The translations under genes were made by a program, and so were the position numbers. Below are positions 10,687-20,049 of a stretch of DNA of 64,000 nt, one piece after another (the stretch's first letter is position 1; the number at the start of each line of letters is the position of its first letter). Location of the stretch: assembly GCF_901827155.1 (NCBI RefSeq), contig NZ_LR594659.1, positions 4,712,001 through 4,776,000 on the forward strand, written 5' to 3'. The DNA comes from Variovorax sp. PBL-H6. Lineage in GTDB: Bacteria; Pseudomonadota; Gammaproteobacteria; Burkholderiales; Burkholderiaceae_C. The notes beneath the pieces were generated by a model. That model saw nothing but the letters and a program-made list of their open reading frames with translations, did no database searches and was not told the DNA's origin.

Positions 10687-11499
10687 GTGAGACTGGCCCT
10701 CGGTGTCCGCTATCAGGGCGAAGCCTACGAAGGCTGGCAGAGCCAGCTTTCGGGCCGCACCGTCCAGGACAAGTTGGAGGCGGCGCTGGGCCGTCTCGCC
10801 GACCAGCCCATCTCGACCTTGTGCGCCGGGCGCACCGACGCCGGCGTGCACGCGCTGATGCAGGTGGTGCACTTCGACACCTCGATCGAGCGCAAGCCCG
10901 TCTCGTGGGTCCGCGGCACCAATCGCTTCCTGCCCGACGACATCGCAGTGCAATGGGCGCAGCCCGTGCCGAGCCAGTTCCATTGCCGCGCCAGCGCCCT
11001 GACTCGGCGCTACCTTTACGTGCTGTCCCAATCGCCGGTACGCCCGAGCCTCGACGCAGGCCGGGTCGGCTGGTCGATCTACCCGCTCGATGGGAACGCG
11101 ATGCGCGCTGCCGCGGCCATGCTGCTGGGCCGGCACGACTTCAGCTCCTTTCGAGCCTCCGCCTGCCAGGCGCTGTCGCCCATCAAGGACCTGCGGCGCA
11201 TCGAGATCACGCGCAGGGGCGAGAACGACCGCTGCCGCTGGCACTTCGAATTCGAGGCCGATGCCTTCCTGCACCACATGATCCGCAACATCATGGGTTG
11301 CCTGGTCCGTATCGGCAATGGCAAGGCCCCGCCGGAATGGATGCGCGAAGTGCTGGAGGCGCGCAGCCGCCTCGTCGCCGCGCCGACCTTCTCGCCGAGC
11401 GGCCTTTACTTCCTCGGACCGCTGTACGACGCCGGATGGGGTCTTCCGCCCGAGGCCACTCTGCAGGCAGGCGGTGCTCCGTATGATGGTCCGCCATGA
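10687..11499 (+). CDS. truA: tRNA pseudouridine(38-40) synthase TruA
   Basis: Forms pseudouridine at positions 38-40 of the tRNA anticodon arm. The 270-residue protein starts at GTG (MRLALGVRYQG, typical of the family), carries catalytic Asp51 in CAGRTDAGVHA, and has the later motifs RRYLYVL and FLHHMIRNIMG. It lies 23 bases after fimV and its stop overlaps the trpF start by ATGA, so translation of the two is probably coupled. Confidence 0.97.
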   Translation: MRLALGVRYQGEAYEGWQSQLSGRTVQDKLEAALGRLADQPISTLCAGRTDAGVHALMQVVHFDTSIERKPVSWVRGTNRFLPDDIAVQWAQPVPSQFHCRASALTRRYLYVLSQSPVRPSLDAGRVGWSIYPLDGNAMRAAAAMLLGRHDFSSFRASACQALSPIKDLRRIEITRRGENDRCRWHFEFEADAFLHHMIRNIMGCLVRIGNGKAPPEWMREVLEARSRLVAAPTFSPSGLYFLGPLYDAGWGLPPEATLQAGGAPYDGPP

Positions 11500-12173
11500 G
11501 CAAAGCCCGGCGTACTCGCATCAAGATCTGCGGACTCACGCGCGAGCAGGATGTCGATGCAGCCGTCGAGGCGGGTGCCGATGCCGTGGGTTTCGTGCTC
11601 TACCCGGCCAGCCCGCGCGCGGTGACTGCGGACCGCGCAAGCCAGTTGGCCTCGCGGCTGCCACCCTTCGTCACGCCGGTCCTGTTGTTCGTCAACGCGC
11701 CCACGGCTGCAGCCTTGGCGGCTCTGCGAGGCGTGCCTGGCGCCATGGCCCAGTTCCACGGGGATGAATCGCCGGAGCAATGCTGGGAATCCAGCGGCGG
11801 CGGTGCCCACCGCTTCATGCGCGCGGCCCGCATTCCGCTCGGCGCTGCCGGCGCCGCCTTCGACCTCGTAAAATACACCTCCGATTACTCTCGCGCCCTG
11901 GCCATCCTGCTCGACGCCCATGTCGAAGCCTATGGCGGTGGCGGCAAGGCATTCGATTGGTCACTTCTTCCACCCGCCGTCAACGCTCACCTCGTCTTGA
12001 GTGGTGGGCTCGCACCTGCAAACGTGGGCGATGGCATTCGCCGGTTGCGCACGGCCGCGAAGTCGCTGGCCGTTGACGTGAGCTCCGGCGTCGAGGCCGC
12101 CAAGGGCATCAAGGACGCCGCGAAGATCCGCGAATTCGTGGCCGCCGTGCGGGCGGCCGATGCATTGACCTAG
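11496..12173 (+). CDS. trpF: Phosphoribosylanthranilate isomerase
   Basis: Converts phosphoribosylanthranilate to the ribulose form in tryptophan synthesis. The 225-residue TIM barrel has [25 protein letters not shown] at the N-terminus (catalytic Cys in KICG), and [10 protein letters not shown] and VDVSSGVE near the phosphate site. ATG 11496 overlaps the truA stop. trpB and trpA follow, the usual trpFBA order outside enterics. Confidence 0.97.
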   Translation: MSKARRTRIKICGLTREQDVDAAVEAGADAVGFVLYPASPRAVTADRASQLASRLPPFVTPVLLFVNAPTAAALAALRGVPGAMAQFHGDESPEQCWESSGGGAHRFMRAARIPLGAAGAAFDLVKYTSDYSRALAILLDAHVEAYGGGGKAFDWSLLPPAVNAHLVLSGGLAPANVGDGIRRLRTAAKSLAVDVSSGVEAAKGIKDAAKIREFVAAVRAADALT

Positions 12174-12222
12174 CGTGTCGCCCGGCATCGATCGTCCGGC
12201 GGCCCGCCCACCGATCGAGACC

Positions 12223-13500
12223 ATGAACAGCTACGACCAACCCGATCCCAGCGGCCATTTCGGCATCTACGGCGGCACCTTCGCCAGCGAAACCCTGACC
12301 CATGCAATCAACGAATTGCGCGTGGCCTACGCGAAATACAAGGACGACCCTGAGTTCCAGGCTGAATTCCGCCACGAGCTCGCGCATTTCGTAGGCCGTC
12401 CCTCGCCGATCTACCACGCGGCACGAACCAGTCGGGAGATGGGCGGCGCGCAGATCTACCTGAAGCGCGAGGACCTGAACCATACCGGCGCGCACAAGGT
12501 CAACAACACCATCGGCCAGGCGATGCTCGCGCGGCGCATGGGCAAGCCGCGCGTGATCGCCGAGACCGGCGCCGGCCAGCACGGCGTGGCCACGGCCACC
12601 ATCTGCGCACGCTACGGGCTCGAATGCGTGGTCTACATGGGCAGCCAGGACGTCAAGCGCCAGAGCCCGAACGTCTATCGCATGAACCTGCTGGGCGCGA
12701 CCGTGGTCCCGGTCGAATCGGGCAGCAAGACCCTGAAGGATGCGCTGAACGAAGCGATGCGCGACTGGGTCACCAACGTCGAAAACACCTTCTACATCAT
12801 CGGCACCGTGGCTGGCCCGCATCCATATCCGATGATGGTGCGCGATTTCCAGCGCGTGATCGGCGACGAGTGCATTGCCCAGATGCCCTCGATGCTGGCG
12901 GCACAAGGAATCGTCGGCGAGGCGGAAGGCCGGCAGCCGGACGTCGTGGTGGCGTGCGTGGGTGGCGGCAGCAATGCGATGGGCATCTTCCATCCCTACA
13001 TCCCCTTCACAGGCACGCGCCTCATCGGCGTCGAAGCGGCGGGCGAAGGCCTCGACAGCGGCAAGCACGCTGCCTCGATCCTGCGCGGCAGCCCCGGCGT
13101 GCTGCACGGCAATCGCACGTACCTCCTTCAGAACGAAGACGGGCAGGTGACCGAGACCCACAGCATCAGCGCCGGCCTCGACTATCCCGGCGTAGGACCC
13201 GAGCATGCCTACCTGGCCGACATCGGCCGTGCCGAGTACGTGGGGGTCACCGATACCGAGGCCCTCGAGGCCTTCCACTATCTATGCCGCACCGAGGGCA
13301 TCATCCCGGCGCTCGAATCCAGCCATGCGGTGGCCTACGCCATGAAGCTCGCGAAGACCATGCGTCCTGACCAGTCGATCCTGGTCAACCTCTCCGGCCG
13401 CGGCGACAAGGACATCGGTACCGTGGCCGACCTGTCGGGCGTCGACTTCTACGATCGGCCGTCGATGCGCGGCCTCGGCGTGAAGGGAGGCAAAGCATGA
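12223..13500 (+). CDS. trpB: Tryptophan synthase beta subunit
   Basis: PLP enzyme joining indole and serine to make tryptophan. The 425-residue protein has the PLP lysine Lys92 in HTGAHKVNN, the GAGQHG loop and the phosphate-binding [11 protein letters not shown] 12223 matches the family N-terminus; an in-frame GTG at 12175 would add 16 unconserved residues. The stop overlaps the trpA start by ATGA, as expected for the alpha2-beta2 complex partners. Confidence 0.98.
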   Translation: MNSYDQPDPSGHFGIYGGTFASETLTHAINELRVAYAKYKDDPEFQAEFRHELAHFVGRPSPIYHAARTSREMGGAQIYLKREDLNHTGAHKVNNTIGQAMLARRMGKPRVIAETGAGQHGVATATICARYGLECVVYMGSQDVKRQSPNVYRMNLLGATVVPVESGSKTLKDALNEAMRDWVTNVENTFYIIGTVAGPHPYPMMVRDFQRVIGDECIAQMPSMLAAQGIVGEAEGRQPDVVVACVGGGSNAMGIFHPYIPFTGTRLIGVEAAGEGLDSGKHAASILRGSPGVLHGNRTYLLQNEDGQVTETHSISAGLDYPGVGPEHAYLADIGRAEYVGVTDTEALEAFHYLCRTEGIIPALESSHAVAYAMKLAKTMRPDQSILVNLSGRGDKDIGTVADLSGVDFYDRPSMRGLGVKGGKA

Positions 13501-13550
13501 GCCGCCGGGAAGCTCCCAAGGCGAATAGCACCGCCGCCGAAGGCGAAGGT
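13497..13550 (+). repeat. Short interspersed repeat, copy A (inside the trpA 5' coding region)
   Basis: Aligned without gaps to 53265-53306, 34 of the first 42 bases are identical, including GCTCCCAAG and CGAATAGCACCGC. Similarity fades with small gaps through a shared AGGT near 13550. The copy begins at the trpB/trpA ATGA overlap and is read in frame as TrpA residues 1-18. I believe related sequences recur in Variovorax-type genomes, but that is recollection and not checked here. Confidence 0.8.
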
Positions 13551-14402
13551 ACTCGAGCAGGCCGGATCGCCTCCACCTTCGAGCGCCTGCAGGGACAGGG
13601 CCGCAGGGCACTGATTCCTTACGTCACAGCCGGCTTCCCCTATGCCGACATCACTCCCGAGCTGATGCACGGCATGGTGGAAGCAGGCGCCGATGTGATC
13701 GAGCTCGGTGTGCCGTTCTCAGACCCGATGGCCGACGGCCCCGTGATCCAGGCTGCTGGCGAAGCAGCGTTGGCGATGGGCGTCGGCATGAAACAGGTGC
13801 TGGCCATGGTGAGCACCTTTCGCCGAACCGACGACGCAACGCCTGTCGTATTGATGGGTTATGCCAATCCGATCGAACGCTACGACGGCGTGCACGGCAA
13901 GGGCAGCTTCATCCGCGACGCCGCGGCCGCCGGCGTCGACGGCCTGCTGGTCGTCGACTACCCGCCCGAGGAATGCGAGGACTTCGCCGCCGGGCTGCAA
14001 GCGCACGGCATTGACCTGATATTCCTGCTGGCCCCCACCAGCACGCCCGAGCGCATGGCGCAGGTCGGTCGCATCGCCACAGGCTATGTCTACTATGTCT
14101 CGCTCAAGGGCGTGACCGGCGCAGGGCACCTCGACACCGAGGCGGTCGGTCGGATGATCCCGCGCATCCGCGAGCACGTGAAGCTGCCGGTGGGCGTGGG
14201 CTTCGGCATCCGCGATGCGCGCAGCGCGCAGGCGGTGGGCTCGACGGCCGACGCAGTGGTGATCGGCACCCGCCTCATCCAGCTGATCGACGGGCAGCCG
14301 CGCGAGCAGGCGGTAGCGCTGGTGCGCAAATTTTTGACCGAGATCCGGGAAGCGCTGGATGCGCTGCCGGCCGCGACGGCCAAGAATGCGGCTGGCCGAT
14401 AA
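13497..14402 (+). CDS. trpA: Tryptophan synthase alpha subunit with a repeat-derived N-terminal extension
   Basis: Cleaves indole-3-glycerol phosphate to indole, which is channelled to TrpB. Catalytic Glu69 and Asp80 lie in [14 protein letters not shown]. They sit 20 residues later than the well-known Glu49/Asp60 of Salmonella. The extra length is an insert between MSR and RIASTFERL: residues about 4-22 are rich in Ala, Gly, Glu and Arg and are encoded by a copy of a short interspersed repeat (see 13497-13550). No ATG, GTG or TTG is available just after the insert in this frame, so the extension is probably translated. Length is 301 residues, against about 268-280 usual. Confidence 0.96.
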   Translation: MSRREAPKANSTAAEGEGTRAGRIASTFERLQGQGRRALIPYVTAGFPYADITPELMHGMVEAGADVIELGVPFSDPMADGPVIQAAGEAALAMGVGMKQVLAMVSTFRRTDDATPVVLMGYANPIERYDGVHGKGSFIRDAAAAGVDGLLVVDYPPEECEDFAAGLQAHGIDLIFLLAPTSTPERMAQVGRIATGYVYYVSLKGVTGAGHLDTEAVGRMIPRIREHVKLPVGVGFGIRDARSAQAVGSTADAVVIGTRLIQLIDGQPREQAVALVRKFLTEIREALDALPAATAKNAAGR

Positions 14403-14426
14403 TGCGGAGTTGACCCTCACCCGCAG

Positions 14427-14452
14427 CCCCTCTCCCGCGGGCGGGAGAGGGG
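14427..14452. repeat. Perfect 12-bp palindromic hairpin between trpA and accD
   Basis: CCCCTCTCCCGC and GCGGGAGAGGGG pair perfectly around a 2-base loop. A second hairpin (7-bp stem CGCGAAG/CTTCGCG, 14463-14481) follows. There is no T-run after either. The form resembles REP-type intergenic palindromes or RNA-stabilising hairpins, and the pair separates trpFBA from accD. Confidence 0.7.
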
Positions 14453-14503
14453 AGCTACTCGCCGCGAAGGCTTGCTTCGCGAGAACTTCGAACTGGAGCC
14501 CCC

Positions 14504-15376
14504 ATGAGCTGGCTTGAAAAACTGCTTCCGCCCAAGATTGCGCCCACCGACCCGAGCGAGCGGCGCCAGATGCCCGAAGGCCTCTGGATCAAGTGCCCGA
14601 GCTGCGACACCGTGCTCTACAAGACCGACCTCGAGCACAACCAGAACGTGTGCCCGAGTTGCAGCCATCACCACCGCATCGGCGCGCGCGCGCGCATCGA
14701 CGCCTTCCTGGATTCGGAAGGCCGCTACGAAGTGGGCCAGGAAGTCCTGCCCGTCGACGCCCTCAAGTTCAAGGACAGCCGCAAGTACCCCGAGCGGCTC
14801 AAGGAAGCACTCGAAAACACCGGCGAGACTGATGCGCTCGTCGTCGTGGGCGGCTCGGTCCACAGCATCAACGTGATGGTGGCCTGTTTCGAGTTCGACT
14901 TCATGGGCGGCAGCATGGGCAGCGTGGTCGGCGAGCGCTTCGTGCGCGGTGTCGAAACCGCGATCGAGCAGAAGGTGCCCTTCATCTGCTTCACCGCCAC
15001 GGGCGGCGCGCGCATGCAGGAAGGGCTGCTGTCGTTGATGCAGATGGCCAAGACCAACGCGGCGCTCACGCGCCTGGCCAAGAAGGGCCTGCCCTACATC
15101 AGCGTGCTGACCGACCCGACCATGGGCGGCGTGAGCGCCGGCTTCGCCTTCGTGGGCGACGTGGTGATCGCCGAGCCCAAGGCGCTGATCGGCTTTGCCG
15201 GCCCTCGCGTGATCGAATCGACCGTGCGGGTAACCCTGCCCGAAGGCTTCCAGCGCGCCGAATTTCTTCAGACCAAGGGTGCGATCGACTTCATCTGCGA
15301 TAGGCGCGAACTGCGCAAGACGGTTGCCAACACGCTGGCGATGCTGCTGCGTCAGCCGGCAGACGCAGTGGCCTGA
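14504..15376 (+). CDS. accD: Acetyl-CoA carboxylase carboxyltransferase beta subunit
   Basis: Beta half of the carboxyltransferase that makes malonyl-CoA for fatty-acid synthesis. The 290-residue protein begins [12 protein letters not shown] and has the four-cysteine zinc ribbon CPSC...CPSC (about residues 28-50), then the crotonase-like carboxyltransferase core with [12 protein letters not shown] and [13 protein letters not shown]. It lies after trpA, separated by two hairpins. Gene order trpA-accD is common in Burkholderiales; folC, often next, is not here. Confidence 0.98.
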   Translation: MSWLEKLLPPKIAPTDPSERRQMPEGLWIKCPSCDTVLYKTDLEHNQNVCPSCSHHHRIGARARIDAFLDSEGRYEVGQEVLPVDALKFKDSRKYPERLKEALENTGETDALVVVGGSVHSINVMVACFEFDFMGGSMGSVVGERFVRGVETAIEQKVPFICFTATGGARMQEGLLSLMQMAKTNAALTRLAKKGLPYISVLTDPTMGGVSAGFAFVGDVVIAEPKALIGFAGPRVIESTVRVTLPEGFQRAEFLQTKGAIDFICDRRELRKTVANTLAMLLRQPADAVA

Positions 15377-15390
15377 CCCACGGCTTCGCC

Positions 15391-15951
15391 CTAGCGGCCC
15401 ATCCCGAAGACCGTCGCCATCAGGCTTCCCAGCACGATGGCGCCCACCTGCAGCAGCACGATGGCAGCGAGCGGCGACAGGTCCACGCCGCCCAGCAGTG
15501 GAATGAAGCGCCTCAGCGGCCGCACCAACGGCTCGGCCAGCCGCCCGATCAGGTCCTGGAGCATCGACGACGCATTCGGAACCCACGAGAGAACTGCGTA
15601 GACGATCAGCAGCGCAGTCAGGCCCGACACCGCCAGCTGCATCAGCCCGATCAGCGATACCAGGGGCAGGATCGCCCAACGGCCCAGCGCGCCCATCAGG
15701 GCCCAGAGCAGCAGGAACTTGAGCATCACCAGCAACCATGCGGCCACGGCGCTCGCCAGATCCCAGCGCTTGGCCGCGGGGATGACGCGCCGCAGCGGCA
15801 GCACGATCCAGTCGGTGACCGCGAAGACGAAGCGCCCCAGCGGGTTGCCGAAGGGCACGCGGTGGTACTGCATATACAGGCGCAGCAGGCACGCCCCGCC
15901 GAGCAGGCCGACGATCACGTCGAGAAGGAACGAAGGGATCTGGTAGAACAT
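15391..15951 (-). CDS. YggT-family integral membrane protein
   Basis: A 186-residue membrane protein with two copies of the YggT module: hydrophobic segments at about 4-24, 62-100 and 150-180, with the repeated motif of a hydrophobic helix followed by LxxPLRRxIP (LPLRRVIPAAKRWD and RPLRRFIPLLGGVD). YggT proteins are implicated elsewhere in osmotic or division functions, but no activity is established. It converges on accD with a 14-base gap and diverges from the LON-domain gene only 49 bases away, so the two promoters must overlap. Confidence 0.88.
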   Translation of the reverse strand: MFYQIPSFLLDVIVGLLGGACLLRLYMQYHRVPFGNPLGRFVFAVTDWIVLPLRRVIPAAKRWDLASAVAAWLLVMLKFLLLWALMGALGRWAILPLVSLIGLMQLAVSGLTALLIVYAVLSWVPNASSMLQDLIGRLAEPLVRPLRRFIPLLGGVDLSPLAAIVLLQVGAIVLGSLMATVFGMGR

Positions 15952-16000
15952 GGCGCGTGGTCGTGAACGGAATGCGATGATAGCCACGCAAGGTTCCTCG

Positions 16001-16648
16001 ATGACGACACAACCCCTCCCGCAGCCGCTGCCCCTGTTCCCGCTAGGTACCGTGCTCTTTCCCGGCGGCTTCCTGCCCCTGCGCATCTTCGAGGTGCGCT
16101 ACCTGGACATGATCGGCAAATGCCACAAGGCCGGCACGCCCTTCGGCGTGGTCAGCCTGACGCAGGGCACGGAAGTCCGGCGCGCAGGCGCCGAGGCCGA
16201 GCGCTTTGCCGGCGTCGGCACGCTCGCGGAGATCCGCGAGTTCGATGTCCCGCAGGCCGGGCTGATCCAGATCGCATGCGTGGGCACGCAGCGCTTCCGC
16301 ATACGCAGCAGCGCATTGCAGACACATGGGCTCTGGACCGCGGAGGTCGAGACTGTCGCCGACGACGTGCCACTCGCCGTGCCCGATGATCTTCGAGCCG
16401 TCTCCGACGCCCTGCGCCGCCTGGTGGACACGCTGGAGGAGCGGCGCCGCAGCGAGGGCAGCGAGCAGGTGCGGTTGCCGGTTCAGGCGCCCTTCCGTTT
16501 CGACGATTGCGGCTGGGTGGCCAACCGTTGGTGCGAGTTGCTGCCTGTGCCGGCTGAGCTCAAGCAGCGATTGATGGAGCTGGACAGCCCCTTGATGCGG
16601 CTCGAACTCGTGGGCGACCTGCTCGTGCGCGCCGGCATCACGAAGTAG
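16001..16648 (+). CDS. LON substrate-binding-domain protein (peptidase S16 N-domain only)
   Basis: A 215-residue stand-alone LON N-terminal domain: LPLFPLGTVLFPGGFLPLRIFEVRY is its signature. It has no AAA+ or protease domain. Proteins of this type are widespread but their role is not established; substrate recognition or a thiol-ester-type binding role has been guessed. ATG 16001 is preferred for the conserved N-terminus, with ATG 15950 in frame upstream but overlapping yggT. A 7-bp hairpin (16647-16663) begins at its stop codon. Confidence 0.87.
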   Translation: MTTQPLPQPLPLFPLGTVLFPGGFLPLRIFEVRYLDMIGKCHKAGTPFGVVSLTQGTEVRRAGAEAERFAGVGTLAEIREFDVPQAGLIQIACVGTQRFRIRSSALQTHGLWTAEVETVADDVPLAVPDDLRAVSDALRRLVDTLEERRRSEGSEQVRLPVQAPFRFDDCGWVANRWCELLPVPAELKQRLMELDSPLMRLELVGDLLVRAGITK

Positions 16649-16663
16649 CCCGGCAGCCGGGCT
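16647..16663. repeat. Hairpin at the end of the LON-domain gene
   Basis: AGCCCGG pairs with CCGGGCT across CAG, starting inside the TAG stop. It lacks a T-run, so it may only slow or protect the transcript. The sequence TAAAAT at 16680-16685, 42 bases before lysS, could be a -10 element for lysS, but I see no matching -35. Confidence 0.4.
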
Positions 16664-16726
16664 GCAGGACACCGCCCGCTAAAATCGCCGGTTGCGTGCG
16701 ACTAGCGCGCCTCTACTTTTCTCTTC

Positions 16727-18259
16727 ATGTCCGACGCCCTCCCCTCTCCCGCCTCCGCCCACGACGACAACCAGCTCATCGCCGAAAGGCGCGAGAAGCT
16801 GAAGGCGCTGCGCGCCGCACAGGTCGAGGGCAAGGGCGTCGCCTTTCCCAACGACTTCAAGCCCGCCGACCGCGCGGCAGCGCTGATTGCCGCGCATGGC
16901 GATTCCGAGCCCGAAGCACTGGAAGCCGCGCCGATCGCCGTCAGCGTGGCCGGCCGCATGATGCTCAAGCGGGTGATGGGCAAGGCCAGCTTCGCCACGG
17001 TGCAGGACGCCACCGGACGCATCCAGCTCTACGTCACGCGCGATGCCGTCGGCGAAGACCTTTACGCCGAATTCAAGCGCTGGGACCTGGGCGACATCGT
17101 TGGCGCCGAAGGCACCGCATTCAAGACCAAGACCGGCGAGCTCTCGGTCAAGGTGACTCGGCTGCGCCTGCTGACCAAGAGCCTGCGCCCCCTGCCCGAC
17201 AAGTTCCACGGCATGGCCGACCAGGAACAGAAGTACCGGCAGCGCTACGTCGACCTGATCACCGACGAGTCTGCGCGCGAGCGCTTCGTCGCGCGCAGCC
17301 GGGCCGTGAGCGCGCTGCGCGAATTCATGGTGGCCAATGGCTTTCTCGAGGTCGAGACGCCGATGCTGCACCCCATCCCGGGTGGCGCCAACGCCAAGCC
17401 ATTCAAGACACACCACAACGCGCTCGATCAGGAGATGTTCCTGCGCATCGCGCCCGAGCTGTACCTGAAGCGCCTGATCGTCGGCGGCTTCGAGCGCGTC
17501 TTCGAGATCAACCGGAGCTATCGCAACGAGGGCATCTCGGTGCGGCACAACCCCGAGTTCACGATGATGGAGTTCTACGCGGCCTACTGGAACTACCGCG
17601 ACCTGATGGACTTCACCGAGACGCTGATCCGCACCATCGCGCAGAAGAGCGTGGGCAATCTCCAGCTCGATTACCAGGGCAAGCCGGTGGACCTGAGCCA
17701 GCCTTTCGAGCGGCTCACCATCCGCGAGGCAATCGCCAGGCACACCGAGGCCGGCGCGAACGCCGACGATGCCGCCTGGCTGCGCGATGCCCTTCGCAAG
17801 CTCGGCTTGAGCGAGGAGAAGGACAAGCTTTCCCATCGCAGCCTGGCGAGCCTGCAGGTGATGTACTTCGAGGAGACGGTAGAAGAAAAGCTCTGGCAGC
17901 CGACCTTCATCATGGAGCACCCGACCGAGATCTCGCCCCTGGCCCGCGCCAACGACGAGCGCCCGGAGGTCACGGAGCGCTTCGAGCTCTACATCACCGG
18001 GCGCGAGTTCGGCAACGGCTTCAGCGAGCTCAACGATGCAGAGGATCAGGCTGCGCGCTTCAATGCCCAGGTCTCGGCCAAGGACAGCGGCGACGACGAG
18101 GCGATGTTCTTCGACCACGACTTCGTGCGCGCGCTCGAATACGGCATGCCGCCCACCGGCGGATGCGGGATCGGCATCGATCGGCTCATGATGCTGCTGA
18201 CCGATTCGCCCAGCATCCGTGACGTGATCCTCTTTCCTGCACTGCGCCGGGAATCTTGA
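16727..18259 (+). CDS. lysS: Lysyl-tRNA synthetase (class II)
   Basis: Charges tRNA-Lys. The 510-residue protein has an N-terminal OB-fold anticodon-binding domain (about 65-160) and the class II core. Motif 2 is seen in FRNEGxx form ([20 protein letters not shown]) and motif 3 near the end in [12 protein letters not shown]. The start ATG is 78 bases after the previous stop. Its TGA overlaps the TTG start of the Hsp70-like gene by 4 bases. Confidence 0.98.
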   Translation: MSDALPSPASAHDDNQLIAERREKLKALRAAQVEGKGVAFPNDFKPADRAAALIAAHGDSEPEALEAAPIAVSVAGRMMLKRVMGKASFATVQDATGRIQLYVTRDAVGEDLYAEFKRWDLGDIVGAEGTAFKTKTGELSVKVTRLRLLTKSLRPLPDKFHGMADQEQKYRQRYVDLITDESARERFVARSRAVSALREFMVANGFLEVETPMLHPIPGGANAKPFKTHHNALDQEMFLRIAPELYLKRLIVGGFERVFEINRSYRNEGISVRHNPEFTMMEFYAAYWNYRDLMDFTETLIRTIAQKSVGNLQLDYQGKPVDLSQPFERLTIREAIARHTEAGANADDAAWLRDALRKLGLSEEKDKLSHRSLASLQVMYFEETVEEKLWQPTFIMEHPTEISPLARANDERPEVTERFELYITGREFGNGFSELNDAEDQAARFNAQVSAKDSGDDEAMFFDHDFVRALEYGMPPTGGCGIGIDRLMMLLTDSPSIRDVILFPALRRES

Positions 18260-19533
18260 GTACACCGGCGCCCGTCCTCGGCATCGACTTCGGCACGTCC
18301 AATTCGGCGGTCGCGTGCGTGGCCGGAAGCGGGCTCGCACGACTGCTGCCGCTGGAAGGACCGGCGACGACGATCCCGACCGCCGTCTTCTTCAATACCG
18401 AGGACCGCAGCACGCATTTCGGCCGCGAGGCAATCGCGCTGTACCTGGCAGGCACCGAAGGCCGGCTGATGCGATCACTCAAGAGCCTGCTCGGCAGTGC
18501 GCTGATGCAGGACCAGACCGAGATCGGCCACCAGCGTGTCAGCTTCGAGGACATCATCGCCCTCTTCCTGTCGGAGCTTGCCGCACGCGCCCACCGGCAG
18601 CTCGGGGTGCCGCCCGCGCGGGTCGTCGTTGGGCGTCCGGTGCATTTCGTGGACGACGATCCGGCGCGCGACCGCGAGGCCGAAGCCACGCTGCGCCGCG
18701 CCGCTCGGAGTGCCGGCCTGGGCGAGGTCGACTTCCAGTATGAGCCGATCGCCGCAGCCTTTGACTACGAGCGGCGCGTCACCCGCGAATCGCTTGTCCT
18801 GATCGTCGACATCGGCGGCGGCACCTCCGACTTCACGGTGGTGCGCCTGGGCCCCGGGCGCAGCGCGCAGGCAGATCGCGCCCGCGACGTGCTCGCCACC
18901 ACGGGCGTGCACATTGGCGGCACGGACTTCGACCAGCGGCTCAGCATCGAATGCGTCATGCCTCATTTCGGTTTCCGTCACATCGGCCCGCAGGGCCGTG
19001 AGGTGCCGAGCAGGACCTTTTTCGATCTGTCCTCGTGGCACCTGATCAATTGGCTCTATGCCCCGAAGGCGATCCGGCAGGCGCAGGAGCTGCGCGTCAA
19101 CTATCTCGATACGCGGCTGCACGACCGGCTGATGAACGTGCTTTCCGACCGACAGGGGCATCGCATTGCGAGCGAGGTGGAAGAGGCCAAGATCCGCAGT
19201 TCGATGACTGGCGACGACGTGGACATCGACCTGTCGTTCGCAGAGCCGAAGCTGACAGCCACGCTCACGGCCGGGGACATGGACCGCCAGCTCGCAACAC
19301 AGCTCGACAACGTGATCGCGTGTGCCCGCGATTGCGTCGCACATGCAGGCCTGCGTGGCAGCCAGCTCGGCGCCCTCTATCTGACAGGCGGCTCCTCGGC
19401 CCTGCGCCCCTTCCAGAGTGCGCTGCGGCACGCCTTTCCGGGCACGCAGGTCATCGAAGGCGATCTCTTTGGCGGCGTGGCCGCAGGCCTGGCTTATGCC
19501 GCCGCAGGCGCCGGAATGCGGCAACCCGCATGA
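18256..19533 (+). CDS. yegD: Hsp70-like protein, YegD family
   Basis: A 425-residue actin-fold ATPase of the DnaK superfamily without the substrate-binding domain. Phosphate-loop motifs are visible as [14 protein letters not shown] at the N-terminus and [16 protein letters not shown] around residue 180, with the adenosine motif near [13 protein letters not shown]. Start codon is probably TTG at 18256, overlapping lysS (TTGA); no better start lies nearby. The stop overlaps the next gene by ATGA. The client of YegD is unknown in any organism as far as I know. Confidence 0.88.
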   Translation: MSTPAPVLGIDFGTSNSAVACVAGSGLARLLPLEGPATTIPTAVFFNTEDRSTHFGREAIALYLAGTEGRLMRSLKSLLGSALMQDQTEIGHQRVSFEDIIALFLSELAARAHRQLGVPPARVVVGRPVHFVDDDPARDREAEATLRRAARSAGLGEVDFQYEPIAAAFDYERRVTRESLVLIVDIGGGTSDFTVVRLGPGRSAQADRARDVLATTGVHIGGTDFDQRLSIECVMPHFGFRHIGPQGREVPSRTFFDLSSWHLINWLYAPKAIRQAQELRVNYLDTRLHDRLMNVLSDRQGHRIASEVEEAKIRSSMTGDDVDIDLSFAEPKLTATLTAGDMDRQLATQLDNVIACARDCVAHAGLRGSQLGALYLTGGSSALRPFQSALRHAFPGTQVIEGDLFGGVAAGLAYAAAGAGMRQPA

Positions 19534-20039
19534 AGTACCTGGCCGCCTACCCCTCGACGCTGCGCGCCCAGGTCGAACAGCTCATCATGCAGGGCCGGCT
19601 GGGCGACTGGCTGCTGAAGCGGTATGGCGGCGTGCACGGCATCCGGACCGACGGCGCGCTCTACGAGTACGCGAGCGGCCTCAAGAGCGAGTTCCTGCGC
19701 AAGGCCGAGCCGCTGGCCAAGGTTGCCTTCGACAACAAGCTGCACGTGATCCGCAACGCACTCGGTACGCATACGACGATTTCGCGCGTGCAAGGCGGCA
19801 AGCTCAAGGCGAAGCGCGAGATCCGTGTCGCAAGCCTGTTCAAGGAAGTGCCGATCGAATGGCTGCGCATGATCGTCGTGCACGAACTGGCGCACACGAA
19901 GGAGCGCGAGCACGACAAGGCGTTTTATCAGCTCTGCATGCACATGGAGCCTGATTACCACCAGTTCGAGTTCGACCTGCGCCTCTATTTGACGCACCTG
20001 GAGAGTGGCGGTCCCGCACTCTGGTCGGCGACAACCTGA
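19530..20039 (+). CDS. YgjP-like zinc metallopeptidase (DUF45/M48-like)
   Basis: A 169-residue protein with the zincin motif HELAH in IVVHELAHTKEREHD and a downstream DYHQFEFDLRLYL tail. The HExxH glutamate is present, and HD a few residues later may complete the zinc site, as in the WSS1/YgjP (SprT-like) group. Start ATG 19530 overlaps the yegD stop, so it is translationally coupled to the Hsp70-like gene. It converges on nagZ with only 6 bases between stops. The substrate is unknown. Confidence 0.82.
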   Translation: MKYLAAYPSTLRAQVEQLIMQGRLGDWLLKRYGGVHGIRTDGALYEYASGLKSEFLRKAEPLAKVAFDNKLHVIRNALGTHTTISRVQGGKLKAKREIRVASLFKEVPIEWLRMIVVHELAHTKEREHDKAFYQLCMHMEPDYHQFEFDLRLYLTHLESGGPALWSATT

Positions 20040-20049
20040 CCGCGGTCAG
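20036..20049. repeat. 14-bp palindrome spanning the convergent ygjP-like and nagZ stop codons
   Basis: CTGACCGCGGTCAG is a perfect palindrome. It contains the TGA of the plus-strand gene (20037-20039) and the TGA of nagZ read from the minus strand (20046-20048). There is no room for separate terminators between these genes. Confidence 0.7.

Noticed and set aside
12175..12222. In-frame upstream GTG start for trpB
   Set aside because: It would add 16 residues unlike TrpB; the ATG at 12223 matches the family N-terminus.
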